A DNA stretch of 64,000 bases from Bacteroidota bacterium (GTDB lineage: Bacteria > Bacteroidota > Ignavibacteria > Ignavibacteriales > Melioribacteraceae). The DNA is taken from NCBI GenBank assembly GCA_018818165.1, contig JAHISP010000088.1, positions 85,007 through 149,006 on the forward strand, given 5' to 3'. This document shows, piece by piece, positions 17,056-26,368 of this stretch. Position numbers and translations under genes: made by a program. The notes under the pieces were generated by a model. The model saw nothing but the letters and a program-made list of their open reading frames with translations, had not been told where the DNA came from and searched no databases. Every line of letters begins with the position of its first letter. The stretch's first letter is position 1.

Positions 17056-18570
17056 ATGGGAAAAAAACTTATAGGATTTATAATTATAATTTCATTTATG
17101 TTTTTACAGAACATTTCAGGGCAAATAATATTTCCTCGTGCATTTGCAATTGCCACAGATGATTTAGGATGGAACAATGGAGGTTCACTTGGAGATTCAG
17201 GTGGACCCTGGAGAATTGGCATAAGACGTAAAATGGATATAAGAGATTACAAACCAATAGTTGAAGTTGGGAAAACCCTTGGAGTACGTTTTCAAACTTT
17301 ATTTGTCCTTTCAGAAATGGACAGAGAAAATGTTTGCAGTAAATATCCTACAACAACAATGCAAGGAGAAAAATTTGATAACTCTGCTAATGTAAATGAT
17401 ATGCAACTTGAAATTATGAAGTACGTAAAAGAAAATGCAGCATTTATGGAATTTGGTCTCCATGGAGTAGGACATGAACATTGGATAGATGGGAAAAGAG
17501 ATCGCGCTGAGTGGTACGATATATATGGCGAAAAACCATGGAGCGAACAAGATTCAAGGGATCATCTACAATGTTTCTCTGAAATTATGGCTCAATATGG
17601 CTTTTCAAAGGAGAATGGACAATCATTCCCTGAAAGCTATGTCCCTACAGCATACGGATATTATTGGAATCCAGATGGTGCATATAGTACAGGAAAAATA
17701 ATGCACGAGTATGGTGTAAAATATATTAATACTCTTTTTGAAGAAATTGAAGAGCTTAATCCACCAATTAAATTTGGTGGCGGTATTGACCATGGTGCTA
17801 TTGTAATTAACCGATATAATTATGGAAACTCATGGTTTGAACTAGCGTCACTTCCAAAACAAACTTTGGATGAATATAAAACAGATTTTATAGAAGCTCA
17901 TTGGGCTAATTGGCTTGCTTCGGATGATTTTCTTCAAAATGATTTAAATAAACAATGGATTGAATATTTCCAAAATATTCAAAAAAGTAAGTATCATTAC
18001 TTAGCAAAAAATACCGAACAACTCCATTCACAGTGGTTTTATAACAGATATACAAAAATATCTGAAGAACAAACTGGTGTAGTAAATATTGATAATACTC
18101 AAATGCTTGACGAAGTATATGAAAACGAATTACTTGGTAATCTTGTATTAAAGGTTAGTTTAAAAGAAGGAGAGCATATTTCGTCTGCAAAATTAAATGG
18201 TGAAGATATAGCTAGTTACTTTGAAGAATATGGTTATGGATTTATTTATTTGCCAAAACTTCTTCAAAAAGAATATGAATTGCATTATTCCGTTGATTCC
18301 CATGTGCTTCCAATATATGTGAATAATAAAGGCACTTATAACGTATATTCAGTAAAAAATTATGGCGATGAAATTGATATTGAATTAAAAATGTATGGAA
18401 CACAAATAGTTCAAATTAAAACACCAAACCCCAAAAAGGTTCTTTCAGAAAATGAATACTTGCAAATTATTTCTGAAAAATATGATGAAGTTCAAAGTAT
18501 ATTATCATTAGAGCTTTATGGTAGAAACATGCAAGGCGAAACAGGAATAATAAAACTACGCTTGAAATGA
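17056..18570 (+). CDS. Secreted polysaccharide-deacetylase-like protein
   Basis: The 504-residue product has a signal peptide ending near NISGQ. The motif ATDD (D35, D36) and the block HGVGHEHW (H136, H140, H142) resemble the metal-binding Asp-Asp and His-x-x-x-His pattern of NodB-type polysaccharide deacetylases and related barrels. Residues ~370-504 look like a separate beta-rich domain. There is no T9SS tail, so it is probably periplasmic. A deacetylase or another sugar-active role is plausible because a clan-D glycosidase follows. The catalytic arrangement is not canonical, so the family assignment is only moderate. Confidence 0.55.
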   Translation: MGKKLIGFIIIISFMFLQNISGQIIFPRAFAIATDDLGWNNGGSLGDSGGPWRIGIRRKMDIRDYKPIVEVGKTLGVRFQTLFVLSEMDRENVCSKYPTTTMQGEKFDNSANVNDMQLEIMKYVKENAAFMEFGLHGVGHEHWIDGKRDRAEWYDIYGEKPWSEQDSRDHLQCFSEIMAQYGFSKENGQSFPESYVPTAYGYYWNPDGAYSTGKIMHEYGVKYINTLFEEIEELNPPIKFGGGIDHGAIVINRYNYGNSWFELASLPKQTLDEYKTDFIEAHWANWLASDDFLQNDLNKQWIEYFQNIQKSKYHYLAKNTEQLHSQWFYNRYTKISEEQTGVVNIDNTQMLDEVYENELLGNLVLKVSLKEGEHISSAKLNGEDIASYFEEYGYGFIYLPKLLQKEYELHYSVDSHVLPIYVNNKGTYNVYSVKNYGDEIDIELKMYGTQIVQIKTPNPKKVLSENEYLQIISEKYDEVQSILSLELYGRNMQGETGIIKLRLK

Positions 18571-18650
18571 AATATAGTTTTATCGAGTAATGAATCTATA
18601 ACTGTAAAATAGTAGTTTAGAGAAGCCGTTATATTTAATAAGGAAATATT

Positions 18651-20696
18651 ATGAATAAAATATTATTAGTACTTTCTTCAATCATTATGCTTTATGGTTG
18701 CCAGAAAAAAAACTTTACTGAAATAAGTAGTGATAAAATTAAAATAGAATATGATAATCAATTACATAGCAAAGTTATTAGTCTAATTGATACTTCTGTT
18801 TTAATGACCGATTATTCAACATCAGAATTTATAATTATTGAAAATGAAGTGCTATCTGATTTTAATTATGCAAATTCAGAAATTATTAAAACAGATTCAT
18901 CAAATATATTGAGAATTAGCGGTATTTGTAATTCACCCAAATATAGGATTCAAAAAACAGTTCATTCTGAAATATTAGATGACTACCCACAATTTATCCT
19001 TACAAAGGTTTATTATAAAAATTTGTCAACAAAAAAAATAGCTATTGATGAGTGGGTTAATAATAATTATAACTTTGTTGCAAATAGAAAAACTGAAATT
19101 CCATTCTGGTCATATCAAAGTGGTTCTTATAGTGAACGGCCTGATTGGGTTCTTCCTATAAATGAAGGATTTAGCCAAGAAAATTTTATGGGTATGAATA
19201 CCTCTGATTATGGTGGTGGCACACCAGTAATTGATGTTTGGCGAAACGATGTAGGATTAGCTGTTGGACATGTTGAGCTGTATCCTAAGTTAGTATCACT
19301 TCCTGTTATTATGCAATCAAAATCAATTGTTAATATTAGTATTAACCAAAAGAAAAAAATAATTATCGAACCCCAAAAATCCTTTGAAACTTATTTGACA
19401 TTTATTGAGGTTCATAAAGGTGATTATTATAGTACACTTTCAAATTATAGTTTGCTCATGCAAAAGAGAGGAATTAAGTTTGATGAAGTTCCAGAAGAAA
19501 GCTATGACCCTATCTGGTGCGCTTGGGGATACGAAAGAAATTTTGATGTTGAAGACATTTTAAATACACTTCCAAAAGTTAAAGAACTTGGGTTTAAATG
19601 GGCAGTATTAGATGATGGATGGCAAACTGCTGAAGGAGATTGGTATCTTGACCCAAAAAAATTTCCAAATGGTGACTCGGATATGATAGCATTTGTTGAT
19701 AAAATTCATGATATGGGGTTAAAGGCAAAACTTTGGTGGGCACCTTTAGCGGTAGACCCAGGTACGGATTTATATAACCAACATTCAGATATGATCTTAT
19801 TGAATAAGTTAGGTAAACCGCAGGATATAACATGGTGGGATAGCTTTTATTTATGCCCAGCATATAAACCGACACTAGCATACACAAAAAAAATTGTTGA
19901 AAAAATTATAGGCGAATGGGGATTTGATGGATTAAAAATAGATGGGCAACATTTAAACAGTGCTCCACCTTGTTACAATCCAGAGCATAACCATAAGTAT
20001 CCTGAAGAGTCTGTTGAAGCAATGCCCAATTTCTATAAAGCAATTTATGAAGCTACTTTAAATATTAAAAAAAATGCTGTAGTTGAAATATGTCCATGTG
20101 GAACTGCTTACTCATATTATATGTTGCCTTATTTAAACCAGCCGGTCAGTTCAGACCCAACATCATCTTGGCAAATTAGATTAAAGGGGAAAACATTCAA
20201 GGCGCTTATGGGAAGACAAGCACCATACTATGGTGACCACGTTGAACTAAGTGATAATAAAAATGATTATGCTTCAACTATTGGAGTCGGTGGCATTATT
20301 GGCACCAAATTCACTTGGCCTGTAGGTGTACACATCAACAAAGAAACAGGGGACGTTAGTTTAACACCTAAAAAAGAAAAAGAATGGAAAACATGGATGA
20401 GTATATATAATTCCAATAAATTACCAAAGGGGAATTATCTTGGCGAATTATATGATATTGGTTATGATAAGCCAGAAACACATGTTATTGAGAAAGGCGG
20501 AGTATTGTTTTATGCACTTTATGCAGATAAATTTAGTGGAAAAATTGAACTTCGTGGATTAGATGAAAGTTCAAAATATGAAATTATTGATTATGTAAAT
20601 AATATTGTACTGGGAGTAGTTGAAGGAAGTACTCCAAAACTACAAGTTAGTTTCAATAAGTATCTTTTAATTAAAGCGGTACAAAAAGGTATTTAA
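18651..20696 (+). CDS. Alpha-galactosidase-like (GH36 / clan GH-D) lipoprotein
   Basis: The 681-residue product starts with a lipoprotein signal (LYGC, cysteine 17). Residues ~1-280 form a beta-sandwich N-terminal domain. The barrel starts at about residue 285 with IWCAWGYERNFDVEDIL and WAVLDDGWQTAEGDW. The clan-D nucleophile motif is GLKIDG, with D431 as likely nucleophile, and SSDPTSSW places D502 as likely acid/base. These are the two aspartates expected in GH27/GH36/GH31-like retaining enzymes. The likely reaction is release of alpha-linked galactose (or a close alternative) at the outer surface or in the periplasm. It follows the deacetylase-like gene by 80 bases, and no terminator is seen between them. 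Confidence 0.8.
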   Translation: MNKILLVLSSIIMLYGCQKKNFTEISSDKIKIEYDNQLHSKVISLIDTSVLMTDYSTSEFIIIENEVLSDFNYANSEIIKTDSSNILRISGICNSPKYRIQKTVHSEILDDYPQFILTKVYYKNLSTKKIAIDEWVNNNYNFVANRKTEIPFWSYQSGSYSERPDWVLPINEGFSQENFMGMNTSDYGGGTPVIDVWRNDVGLAVGHVELYPKLVSLPVIMQSKSIVNISINQKKKIIIEPQKSFETYLTFIEVHKGDYYSTLSNYSLLMQKRGIKFDEVPEESYDPIWCAWGYERNFDVEDILNTLPKVKELGFKWAVLDDGWQTAEGDWYLDPKKFPNGDSDMIAFVDKIHDMGLKAKLWWAPLAVDPGTDLYNQHSDMILLNKLGKPQDITWWDSFYLCPAYKPTLAYTKKIVEKIIGEWGFDGLKIDGQHLNSAPPCYNPEHNHKYPEESVEAMPNFYKAIYEATLNIKKNAVVEICPCGTAYSYYMLPYLNQPVSSDPTSSWQIRLKGKTFKALMGRQAPYYGDHVELSDNKNDYASTIGVGGIIGTKFTWPVGVHINKETGDVSLTPKKEKEWKTWMSIYNSNKLPKGNYLGELYDIGYDKPETHVIEKGGVLFYALYADKFSGKIELRGLDESSKYEIIDYVNNIVLGVVEGSTPKLQVSFNKYLLIKAVQKGI

Positions 20697-21115
20697 AAAC
20701 TTCGTTTTATTTCAATACCGTCTTTTAATGCTAAGAAGCCATATGCAATATTGGATATAGGTAATAATATAAATTCTCAAAATAATTACTAATATTTAGT
20801 TAATGCAAATCCTACTCTAGGGAAAGTGCATTTATTATTACTACATCAAAATACTTAACTTTACATAACTTATGTGTTGTACTTTCTAAAAATGGGAAAA
20901 ATAGTGTACACATCATTTTGGATAAGTTAGTTATATTTGTGATAAGATAAGAGGTTAGTAAAATATAAAGCAAAAATGCATTTTATTAATTTATTGCATT
21001 TATTCATCATAGGAACCATATTTATTTTTAACGAGAACATTATTTTCATTGGCATAACTCTTGTCTAGTTAATAAATATTTTTAACTAAATAAACAATAA
21101 TAGCAGGAGGTAAGT
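20697..21115. other. 419-base AT-rich intergenic region before the second TonB receptor
   Basis: I see no convincing gene or terminator here. It probably holds the promoter of the TonB receptor gene at 21116, whose AGGAGG ribosome-binding site sits just inside the 3' end. A GTGTACAC palindrome lies near 20904-20911. A TATATTTG box at 20932-20939 resembles the Bacteroidetes -7 element, but its -33 partner is at the wrong distance. Confidence 0.5.
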
Positions 21116-23650
21116 ATGCAATACAAAAGAATTAAACTCTTTTTATTTCTTTTTCTATCCACAATTATTTTTTCAGCTTCATTTATTCAAGCACAAGGTA
21201 CAATTAAAGGCAAAGTCCTTGATAAAAAAGGAGAAGCTTTAATTGGTGTAAATGTATACTTATTAGGAACATCATTAGGTGATGCAACTAATATGGAAGG
21301 TGATTATAATATTAAACAAATTCCAATGGGCAAATACAACCTACAGGTTAGTATGGTTGGTTATAAGAAAGCCCAGTTTGAAATAACTATTAGCGGTGAT
21401 GAAACTATAAAGCAAGATGTTGTATTACAAGAAGACATTTTAAATTTTGAAAGCGTAATTGTAACTGGTACCGCTGGTGGTTCTGGTATTAAAAAGAAAG
21501 ACGCAAGTTTTGCAATTACTACAATTTCTGCTGTTGAACTAGAACAATTATCTCCACCAAGTACAGCTGCTGCATTAGAACTAGTTCCAGGTGTTTGGTC
21601 TGAAAGTTCAGGTGGTGTTGCTGGCGCAAATATTTTTGTTAGAGGTTTACCATCAGGCGGAGATGCCCCTTTTGTAACTATGTCAATTAATGGTGCTCCT
21701 ATTTACGGCACCCAAACACTATCTTTCTTTGAGCAAAGCACTTTATTTCGTATTGATGAAACTGTAGGTTCAACTGAAGCTGTAAAAGGCGGACCAAGTT
21801 CTGTGTTTTCTAATGGTGAAGCTGGTCTAACTACTAACTTCAATCTTAAAAAAGGAACTGACCAAACTTTAGGTAGAGTTAAATACAGTACTACTGATTA
21901 TAGCCAACAAAGAGTTGATGCAGTTTTAAGCGGAGCTCTTTCCGAAAAATTATATTACATGGTTGGAGGTTACTTAACAACTTCACCAGGAATTAGAAAT
22001 ACTGAATTTAATTCTGAAAAAGGACAACAAATTACTTTCCAACTTACTAAAGTGTTTGATAAAGGTGTGTTAAATGGTTTTTCAAGATTAACAGATGATC
22101 ATGGTCAGTGGGTTTTACCAATGTCACTTGGTACTGGTAATGATCCTGGAACTTTTTCACCTCTTGGCAATGCAACACGATTTAGAACTTTGCAAATTAA
22201 TACTCAAGGTGATCTTGCACAGTTTGATTTTTCAAAAGGTCGTGGTTGGAAAGGTGTGGTTAGCGGTCTTAATTTTGACTATGATTTAGGCGATAGTTGG
22301 ACTGTTCGAGATAATTTATCTTTCACTTCTGGCAATGCAGATACTTATGGTTTAGTACCTAATGGTAGCGCAATGAGTGTTGCTGATTTAAGTGCAAAGC
22401 TTGGTAATAGCCCTATTAAAACTGTTGGTGGTAGAACACTTACTTCTGGTTTTGTTCAAAGTTATGGTTTTTGGGTAGTACAAAAAGAACTTCAATCACT
22501 CACTAACGATATAAGTATATCAAAAATAGTTGGAGACCATAATTTAACAATTGGTAGTTATCAAGCATTTTGGTCAACAAATGATTTTTGGACTCTTGGT
22601 AATCATGCTCTTCTTGAAAATGTTACTAATGGCGAATTAATTAAAGATGTTTCTGCAGATAATGTTTCTGGAAGTTGGAATTATGGTCTTTATGAATCTG
22701 GTGATTCTAGAATGTCAGCTATTTATTTAGGAGATTCATGGCAAATTAATGAGAAATTAAGATTAGACCTTGGTGCTAGATATCAATTTTTTACACTCAA
22801 TTTCACTTTAGATGCAGGCGCTCTTCCTGATGGTACTATTGACAAAACTGCTGATATTGATGCTCAAGATTGGGCAGGTACTGCTGCGGTTAACTATGAA
22901 TTAAATAACGATCTTGGTGTTTTTCTACGAGGTTCAAAAGGCTCGTTGTTCCCTTATTTTGACCAAATTAGAGAAAATACTTTTAATCTAAAAAGTGGCA
23001 CACTTGGTAAAGATGCGGATGGAAATATTACATCAGTAACAGGAACAGTATCTCCAAATATCTTTAATCAATTTGAATTAGGTGCTAAATTTGAACAAGA
23101 TTTATTCAGTTTGTTTATTACAGGCTTCTTTAATACAGTTGATGTTTTTGATGGTGGTGTAGGCTCAACATGGGATGCAGCTTCATTAAAAACACGTACA
23201 TTTGGTGCAGAAGTTGATGGTGGATTGAATGTTGGTGCATTAAGAGTACGCCTTCTTGCAACATTCCAAAAAGGAGAAATTACAGAATCCGCATCAGCTC
23301 CTGAAACAGTTGGAAAAAGCATTTGGCGTCAACCAGATTTGCAATTACGTCTTGCTCCTAGTTATAATTTTCAGCTAAGTGCAAACATAGATGCATCTGT
23401 TTATGGTGCTATTAGATACGTTGGTTCACGTTGGAATGATAGAGGTAATACTTATCAACTTGATCCATTTACCAAAATAGATTTAGGAGTTAATTTAACA
23501 ACATTAAGTGGTCTAACATTTAATCTTAGTGGAGATAATTTAACTGACTCAGAAGGTTTAACTGAAGGTGATCCACGCGATCCTATAGCAAAAAATGGTC
23601 GTCCAATTTTTGGTCGTTCACTAAAATTTGCTATAACAATTGATTTCTAA
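21116..23650 (+). CDS. TonB-dependent outer-membrane receptor (second)
   Basis: The 844-residue product has a signal peptide ending at FIQAQ (about residue 30). It then has a carboxypeptidase-regulatory-like domain (about 31-110: GKVLDKKGEALIGVNVYLLG, IPMGKYNLQVSMVGYKK), a plug with GVAGANIFVRGLPSGGDAPF, and a beta-barrel ending in LKFAITIDF. It stands alone between a 419-base upstream gap and two inverted repeats downstream, so it is likely a single-gene transcription unit. Again there is no SusD partner. The next genes are a GH65-like enzyme, an MFS permease and trehalase, so an alpha-glucoside ligand is a reasonable guess. The receptor fold is secure. Confidence 0.9.
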   Translation: MQYKRIKLFLFLFLSTIIFSASFIQAQGTIKGKVLDKKGEALIGVNVYLLGTSLGDATNMEGDYNIKQIPMGKYNLQVSMVGYKKAQFEITISGDETIKQDVVLQEDILNFESVIVTGTAGGSGIKKKDASFAITTISAVELEQLSPPSTAAALELVPGVWSESSGGVAGANIFVRGLPSGGDAPFVTMSINGAPIYGTQTLSFFEQSTLFRIDETVGSTEAVKGGPSSVFSNGEAGLTTNFNLKKGTDQTLGRVKYSTTDYSQQRVDAVLSGALSEKLYYMVGGYLTTSPGIRNTEFNSEKGQQITFQLTKVFDKGVLNGFSRLTDDHGQWVLPMSLGTGNDPGTFSPLGNATRFRTLQINTQGDLAQFDFSKGRGWKGVVSGLNFDYDLGDSWTVRDNLSFTSGNADTYGLVPNGSAMSVADLSAKLGNSPIKTVGGRTLTSGFVQSYGFWVVQKELQSLTNDISISKIVGDHNLTIGSYQAFWSTNDFWTLGNHALLENVTNGELIKDVSADNVSGSWNYGLYESGDSRMSAIYLGDSWQINEKLRLDLGARYQFFTLNFTLDAGALPDGTIDKTADIDAQDWAGTAAVNYELNNDLGVFLRGSKGSLFPYFDQIRENTFNLKSGTLGKDADGNITSVTGTVSPNIFNQFELGAKFEQDLFSLFITGFFNTVDVFDGGVGSTWDAASLKTRTFGAEVDGGLNVGALRVRLLATFQKGEITESASAPETVGKSIWRQPDLQLRLAPSYNFQLSANIDASVYGAIRYVGSRWNDRGNTYQLDPFTKIDLGVNLTTLSGLTFNLSGDNLTDSEGLTEGDPRDPIAKNGRPIFGRSLKFAITIDF

Positions 23651-23659
23651 TTTTTCAAT

Positions 23660-23685
23660 AGCATAGTTAAGTTCCTAACTATGTT
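23660..23685 (+). terminator. Hairpin terminator candidate after the TonB receptor
   Basis: AGCATAGTTA (23660-23669) pairs with TAACTATGTT (23676-23685), ten pairs including one G-U, across a six-base loop. It begins ten bases after the stop codon. The following ATTTAAAA is a weak U-tract, so termination is likely but not textbook. Confidence 0.6.
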
Positions 23686-23696
23686 ATTTAAAAAAT

Positions 23697-23745
23697 AAGT
23701 GTAACACAGATTTGCTAATTTATTATAATGTTCTGTGTTACACTT
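23697..23745. repeat. 13-base perfect inverted repeat
   Basis: AAGTGTAACACAG (23697-23709) and CTGTGTTACACTT (23733-23745) are exact inverse copies around a 23-base spacer. It lies just after the terminator-like hairpin and 64 bases before the short ORF at 23809. It could be a second, bidirectional terminator or a regulator site; its length makes chance unlikely. Confidence 0.65.
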
Positions 23746-23808
23746 AAAAATTTCTTTTAATGATGTTCGTTTGTTCTTTGATTCTGGCAATATTTATGAG
23801 GAGTAGAA

Positions 23809-23874
23809 TTGAAGAAAAGTTCAAAAAATTATAAACTCAATATCTTTATTACATCTTTGATTTATTTGCTTTAG
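23809..23874 (+). CDS. Short 21-codon ORF with strong ribosome-binding site, possible decayed gene start
   Basis: TTG 23809 follows GAGGAG by five bases. The 21-residue peptide is lysine-rich and then hydrophobic, like the first part of a signal peptide, and ends at TAG 23872-23874. It may be the start of a gene whose body was lost, or a leader peptide for the GH65-like gene. The rest of the gap from 23651 to 23971 holds the two inverted repeats and no other gene. Confidence 0.25.
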   Translation: MKKSSKNYKLNIFITSLIYLL

Positions 23875-23971
23875 AAATATTTTCAAAAACAGTATTCGGA
23901 AGGATTAATTTGACTACTCAAAAGTAATTAAATATAATAAATTTTTGTTATCTAAAATTATTAAGAAAAAT

Positions 23972-26245
23972 ATGTTTACTTCAATTCTCAATACATACAG
24001 CAATTATAGCAAATTCATTAAAATATTTTTTGTGAACTCAATAAAACCTCAAATTGGTAATAGCAAGTTCTATAGTATAAAGCTATTTACGATGTTGTTG
24101 TTTTTTTCGTCCTTTAATTTTGCACAAGATTCAAATTTTGTTTTAACAACTAATAAAACGGAAACATATTTTCCTACGTACATAGGAAATGGTCATTTTA
24201 GTATATCATCTTCCCAATTAGGTACTTTACCTACAGAATCTTACATGATAAAATTTTATGATCATGCTAAAAACGATATTCCAAGAATTGCAGCACTTCC
24301 AGAATGGAATGAAATTAATTACTTTAACGGAGAAAAATGGCTTAATGATATCGATTTTATGTCAGAGGAAATAACTAATTATTCTCAATCGTTGGATATG
24401 TTTAATGGTATATTAACAACTTGTTACGATTGGGAAACCTCTACTTTTGCAAAGTCGCATATTGAAATTACTACCTTTGTATCAAGAAGCAATAAAAATC
24501 TGGCAATAAAAAAAATTGAAATAACTCCTTATTTTATAAATGATGTTAAAATTTCATTTCCGTTAAAAGAACGAGAAAGACCCAAAAGATCTGAACTTGA
24601 AGTAATTACTAGAGTAGAAAATACTTTACCAGGTGAATTACCAAGTTTTTGGTATCCAGGTTTCACCGAAATTGTTGAACTAAATGTAGATAAAAATAAT
24701 TTTGGTGGAAGAATTAAAGCTCAAATTCAAAGTGAAGGAAGAAATACTCAAGCGGAAATTGCTTCGGATATTTACTGCAATGATTTGCCCAAAGAAGCGA
24801 AAATAGAAGTTTCTAAAACATCAAAATCAACTTCCATCAATTATACTTTAAAAACAGAAAAAGGGAAAAAATACACCTTTTATGATATTATTTCAGTTGT
24901 GCCTCAAATTGATAAAAATGAGTTTGGTTATAGTGTAAACCAGATTATTGAAAAATCGAAAGAATTAGGTTTTGATAGTTTATTATCTGCACATAAAGCC
25001 GAATGGAATAATTTGTGGAAAACAGATATAGTGATAGAGGGAAATAGTGATTTACAATTGATTGTGCGCTCAATGATATTTTATTTGCTTTGTAGTGCTG
25101 ATAAAAATACTGAATTTGGAATTCCACCAATGGGCTTATCAACATCTGGATATTTTGGACATATTTTCTGGGATTCGGATATTTATATGATGCCTGCATT
25201 ATTAATTATGCATCCCAAAATTGCAAAATCATTGGTTGTTTTTAGAAGTCATACATTGGAATCAGCAGTTAAAAATGCTGATAAAAATAATTATAAAGGT
25301 GCAATGTATCCGTGGGAATCAGATGAAATTGGCGCAGAAACAACTCCATTTTTCGCATATCAAAATGCTTTAAAAGAAAATCATATTGTAGGTGATGTTG
25401 CTTTTGCTCAATGGCAATATTTTTCGGCTACAAAAGATACTGCATATATGCGTGAATCTGGCGCTGAGATAATTAGAAAAACTGCTGATTTTTGGGTATC
25501 ACGTGCAACTTTTAATGAACAAAAGGATAGATACGAAATTAATGATATAATTTCTGTAAGTGAATCTGATAGAGCTATTAATAATGAAACTTATACAAAC
25601 GCAATTGCAAAAATTAATCTAGGCTTAGCAATAAAAGTTTCCAATTTATTTAATTTAACCAAAAACCCAGATTGGCAAAAAATTTACAATAAATTATATA
25701 TTCCATATGATGTACAAAATGATTTTCACCCATCTTTTGAAGGTGAAATTGCAAATAAAAATATTAATGTGTTTTGGTCAAGTGTCGTTAATTTGTTGTG
25801 TTATCCTCTTCAAATGGAAATGAACGAAAGCACAAAAAGAAACGATCTATCGCGTGCTGTAAAGAGTTTAGAAAAAAACGGAGCAGGTGCAATGATGGGA
25901 AGTAATTTCCTTTCAATAATTGCGGCAGAACTTGGGGATAAAAGCTTACTAAATTTTACAATTGACAAAACGTTAAAAGGTTATTTAAAACCACCATTTA
26001 ATGTTTTATCAGAAACTCATGAAAACAAATCGGTAAATTTTTTAACTGGGGCAGGTTCTTTTCTTCAGCAAGTAATTTTTGGTTATACCGGACTTAGAAT
26101 AACTGATGATGGTATAGTTCAAAAATATAAACCATTACTTCCTGATGGTGTAAAAAAACTTATTCTTAAGAATTTTACAATAAATAATTTACAATATAAT
26201 GTAGTAGTAAGCGGCAATAAAATTGAAAAAATTAAAATCAAATAA
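23972..26245 (+). CDS. Secreted GH65-family-like glycosidase or phosphorylase
   Basis: The catalytic (alpha/alpha)6 barrel is recognisable from GYFGHIFWDSDIYMMPALL, the H-x-FWD-x-E/D block of GH65, and from the later ESDRAINNETYTNA. The latter aligns with the GPDEYH...NNAYTN region, whose glutamate is the general acid (E531 in this numbering). GH65 members cleave or phosphorolyse alpha-glucosides such as trehalose, kojibiose or glucosyl-galactose. The start is uncertain. ATG 23972 and GTG 24032 are both in frame without good ribosome-binding sites, and the hydrophobic signal (MLLFFSSFNFAQ) begins near 24093. A signal peptide implies export, which favours a hydrolase, since phosphorylases are normally cytosolic. 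It is followed by an MFS permease and trehalase. Confidence 0.75.
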   Translation: MFTSILNTYSNYSKFIKIFFVNSIKPQIGNSKFYSIKLFTMLLFFSSFNFAQDSNFVLTTNKTETYFPTYIGNGHFSISSSQLGTLPTESYMIKFYDHAKNDIPRIAALPEWNEINYFNGEKWLNDIDFMSEEITNYSQSLDMFNGILTTCYDWETSTFAKSHIEITTFVSRSNKNLAIKKIEITPYFINDVKISFPLKERERPKRSELEVITRVENTLPGELPSFWYPGFTEIVELNVDKNNFGGRIKAQIQSEGRNTQAEIASDIYCNDLPKEAKIEVSKTSKSTSINYTLKTEKGKKYTFYDIISVVPQIDKNEFGYSVNQIIEKSKELGFDSLLSAHKAEWNNLWKTDIVIEGNSDLQLIVRSMIFYLLCSADKNTEFGIPPMGLSTSGYFGHIFWDSDIYMMPALLIMHPKIAKSLVVFRSHTLESAVKNADKNNYKGAMYPWESDEIGAETTPFFAYQNALKENHIVGDVAFAQWQYFSATKDTAYMRESGAEIIRKTADFWVSRATFNEQKDRYEINDIISVSESDRAINNETYTNAIAKINLGLAIKVSNLFNLTKNPDWQKIYNKLYIPYDVQNDFHPSFEGEIANKNINVFWSSVVNLLCYPLQMEMNESTKRNDLSRAVKSLEKNGAGAMMGSNFLSIIAAELGDKSLLNFTIDKTLKGYLKPPFNVLSETHENKSVNFLTGAGSFLQQVIFGYTGLRITDDGIVQKYKPLLPDGVKKLILKNFTINNLQYNVVVSGNKIEKIKIK

Positions 26246-26368
26246 TCTATTTCATTTTGTTACTAACTAAAAATATAATCTAGCTATAAACTTAAATACA
26301 CATTTGCAATGACTAAAAATTTATTCAAAAAATATTCAAAAAAACTAAATCTAAAGAGGTAAAATTAA

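Noticed and set aside
20917..20939. Bacteroidetes-type -33/-7 promoter (TTTG and TATATTTG)
   Set aside because: The boxes are only 11 bases apart instead of about 17-23, so the match is probably chance in AT-rich DNA.
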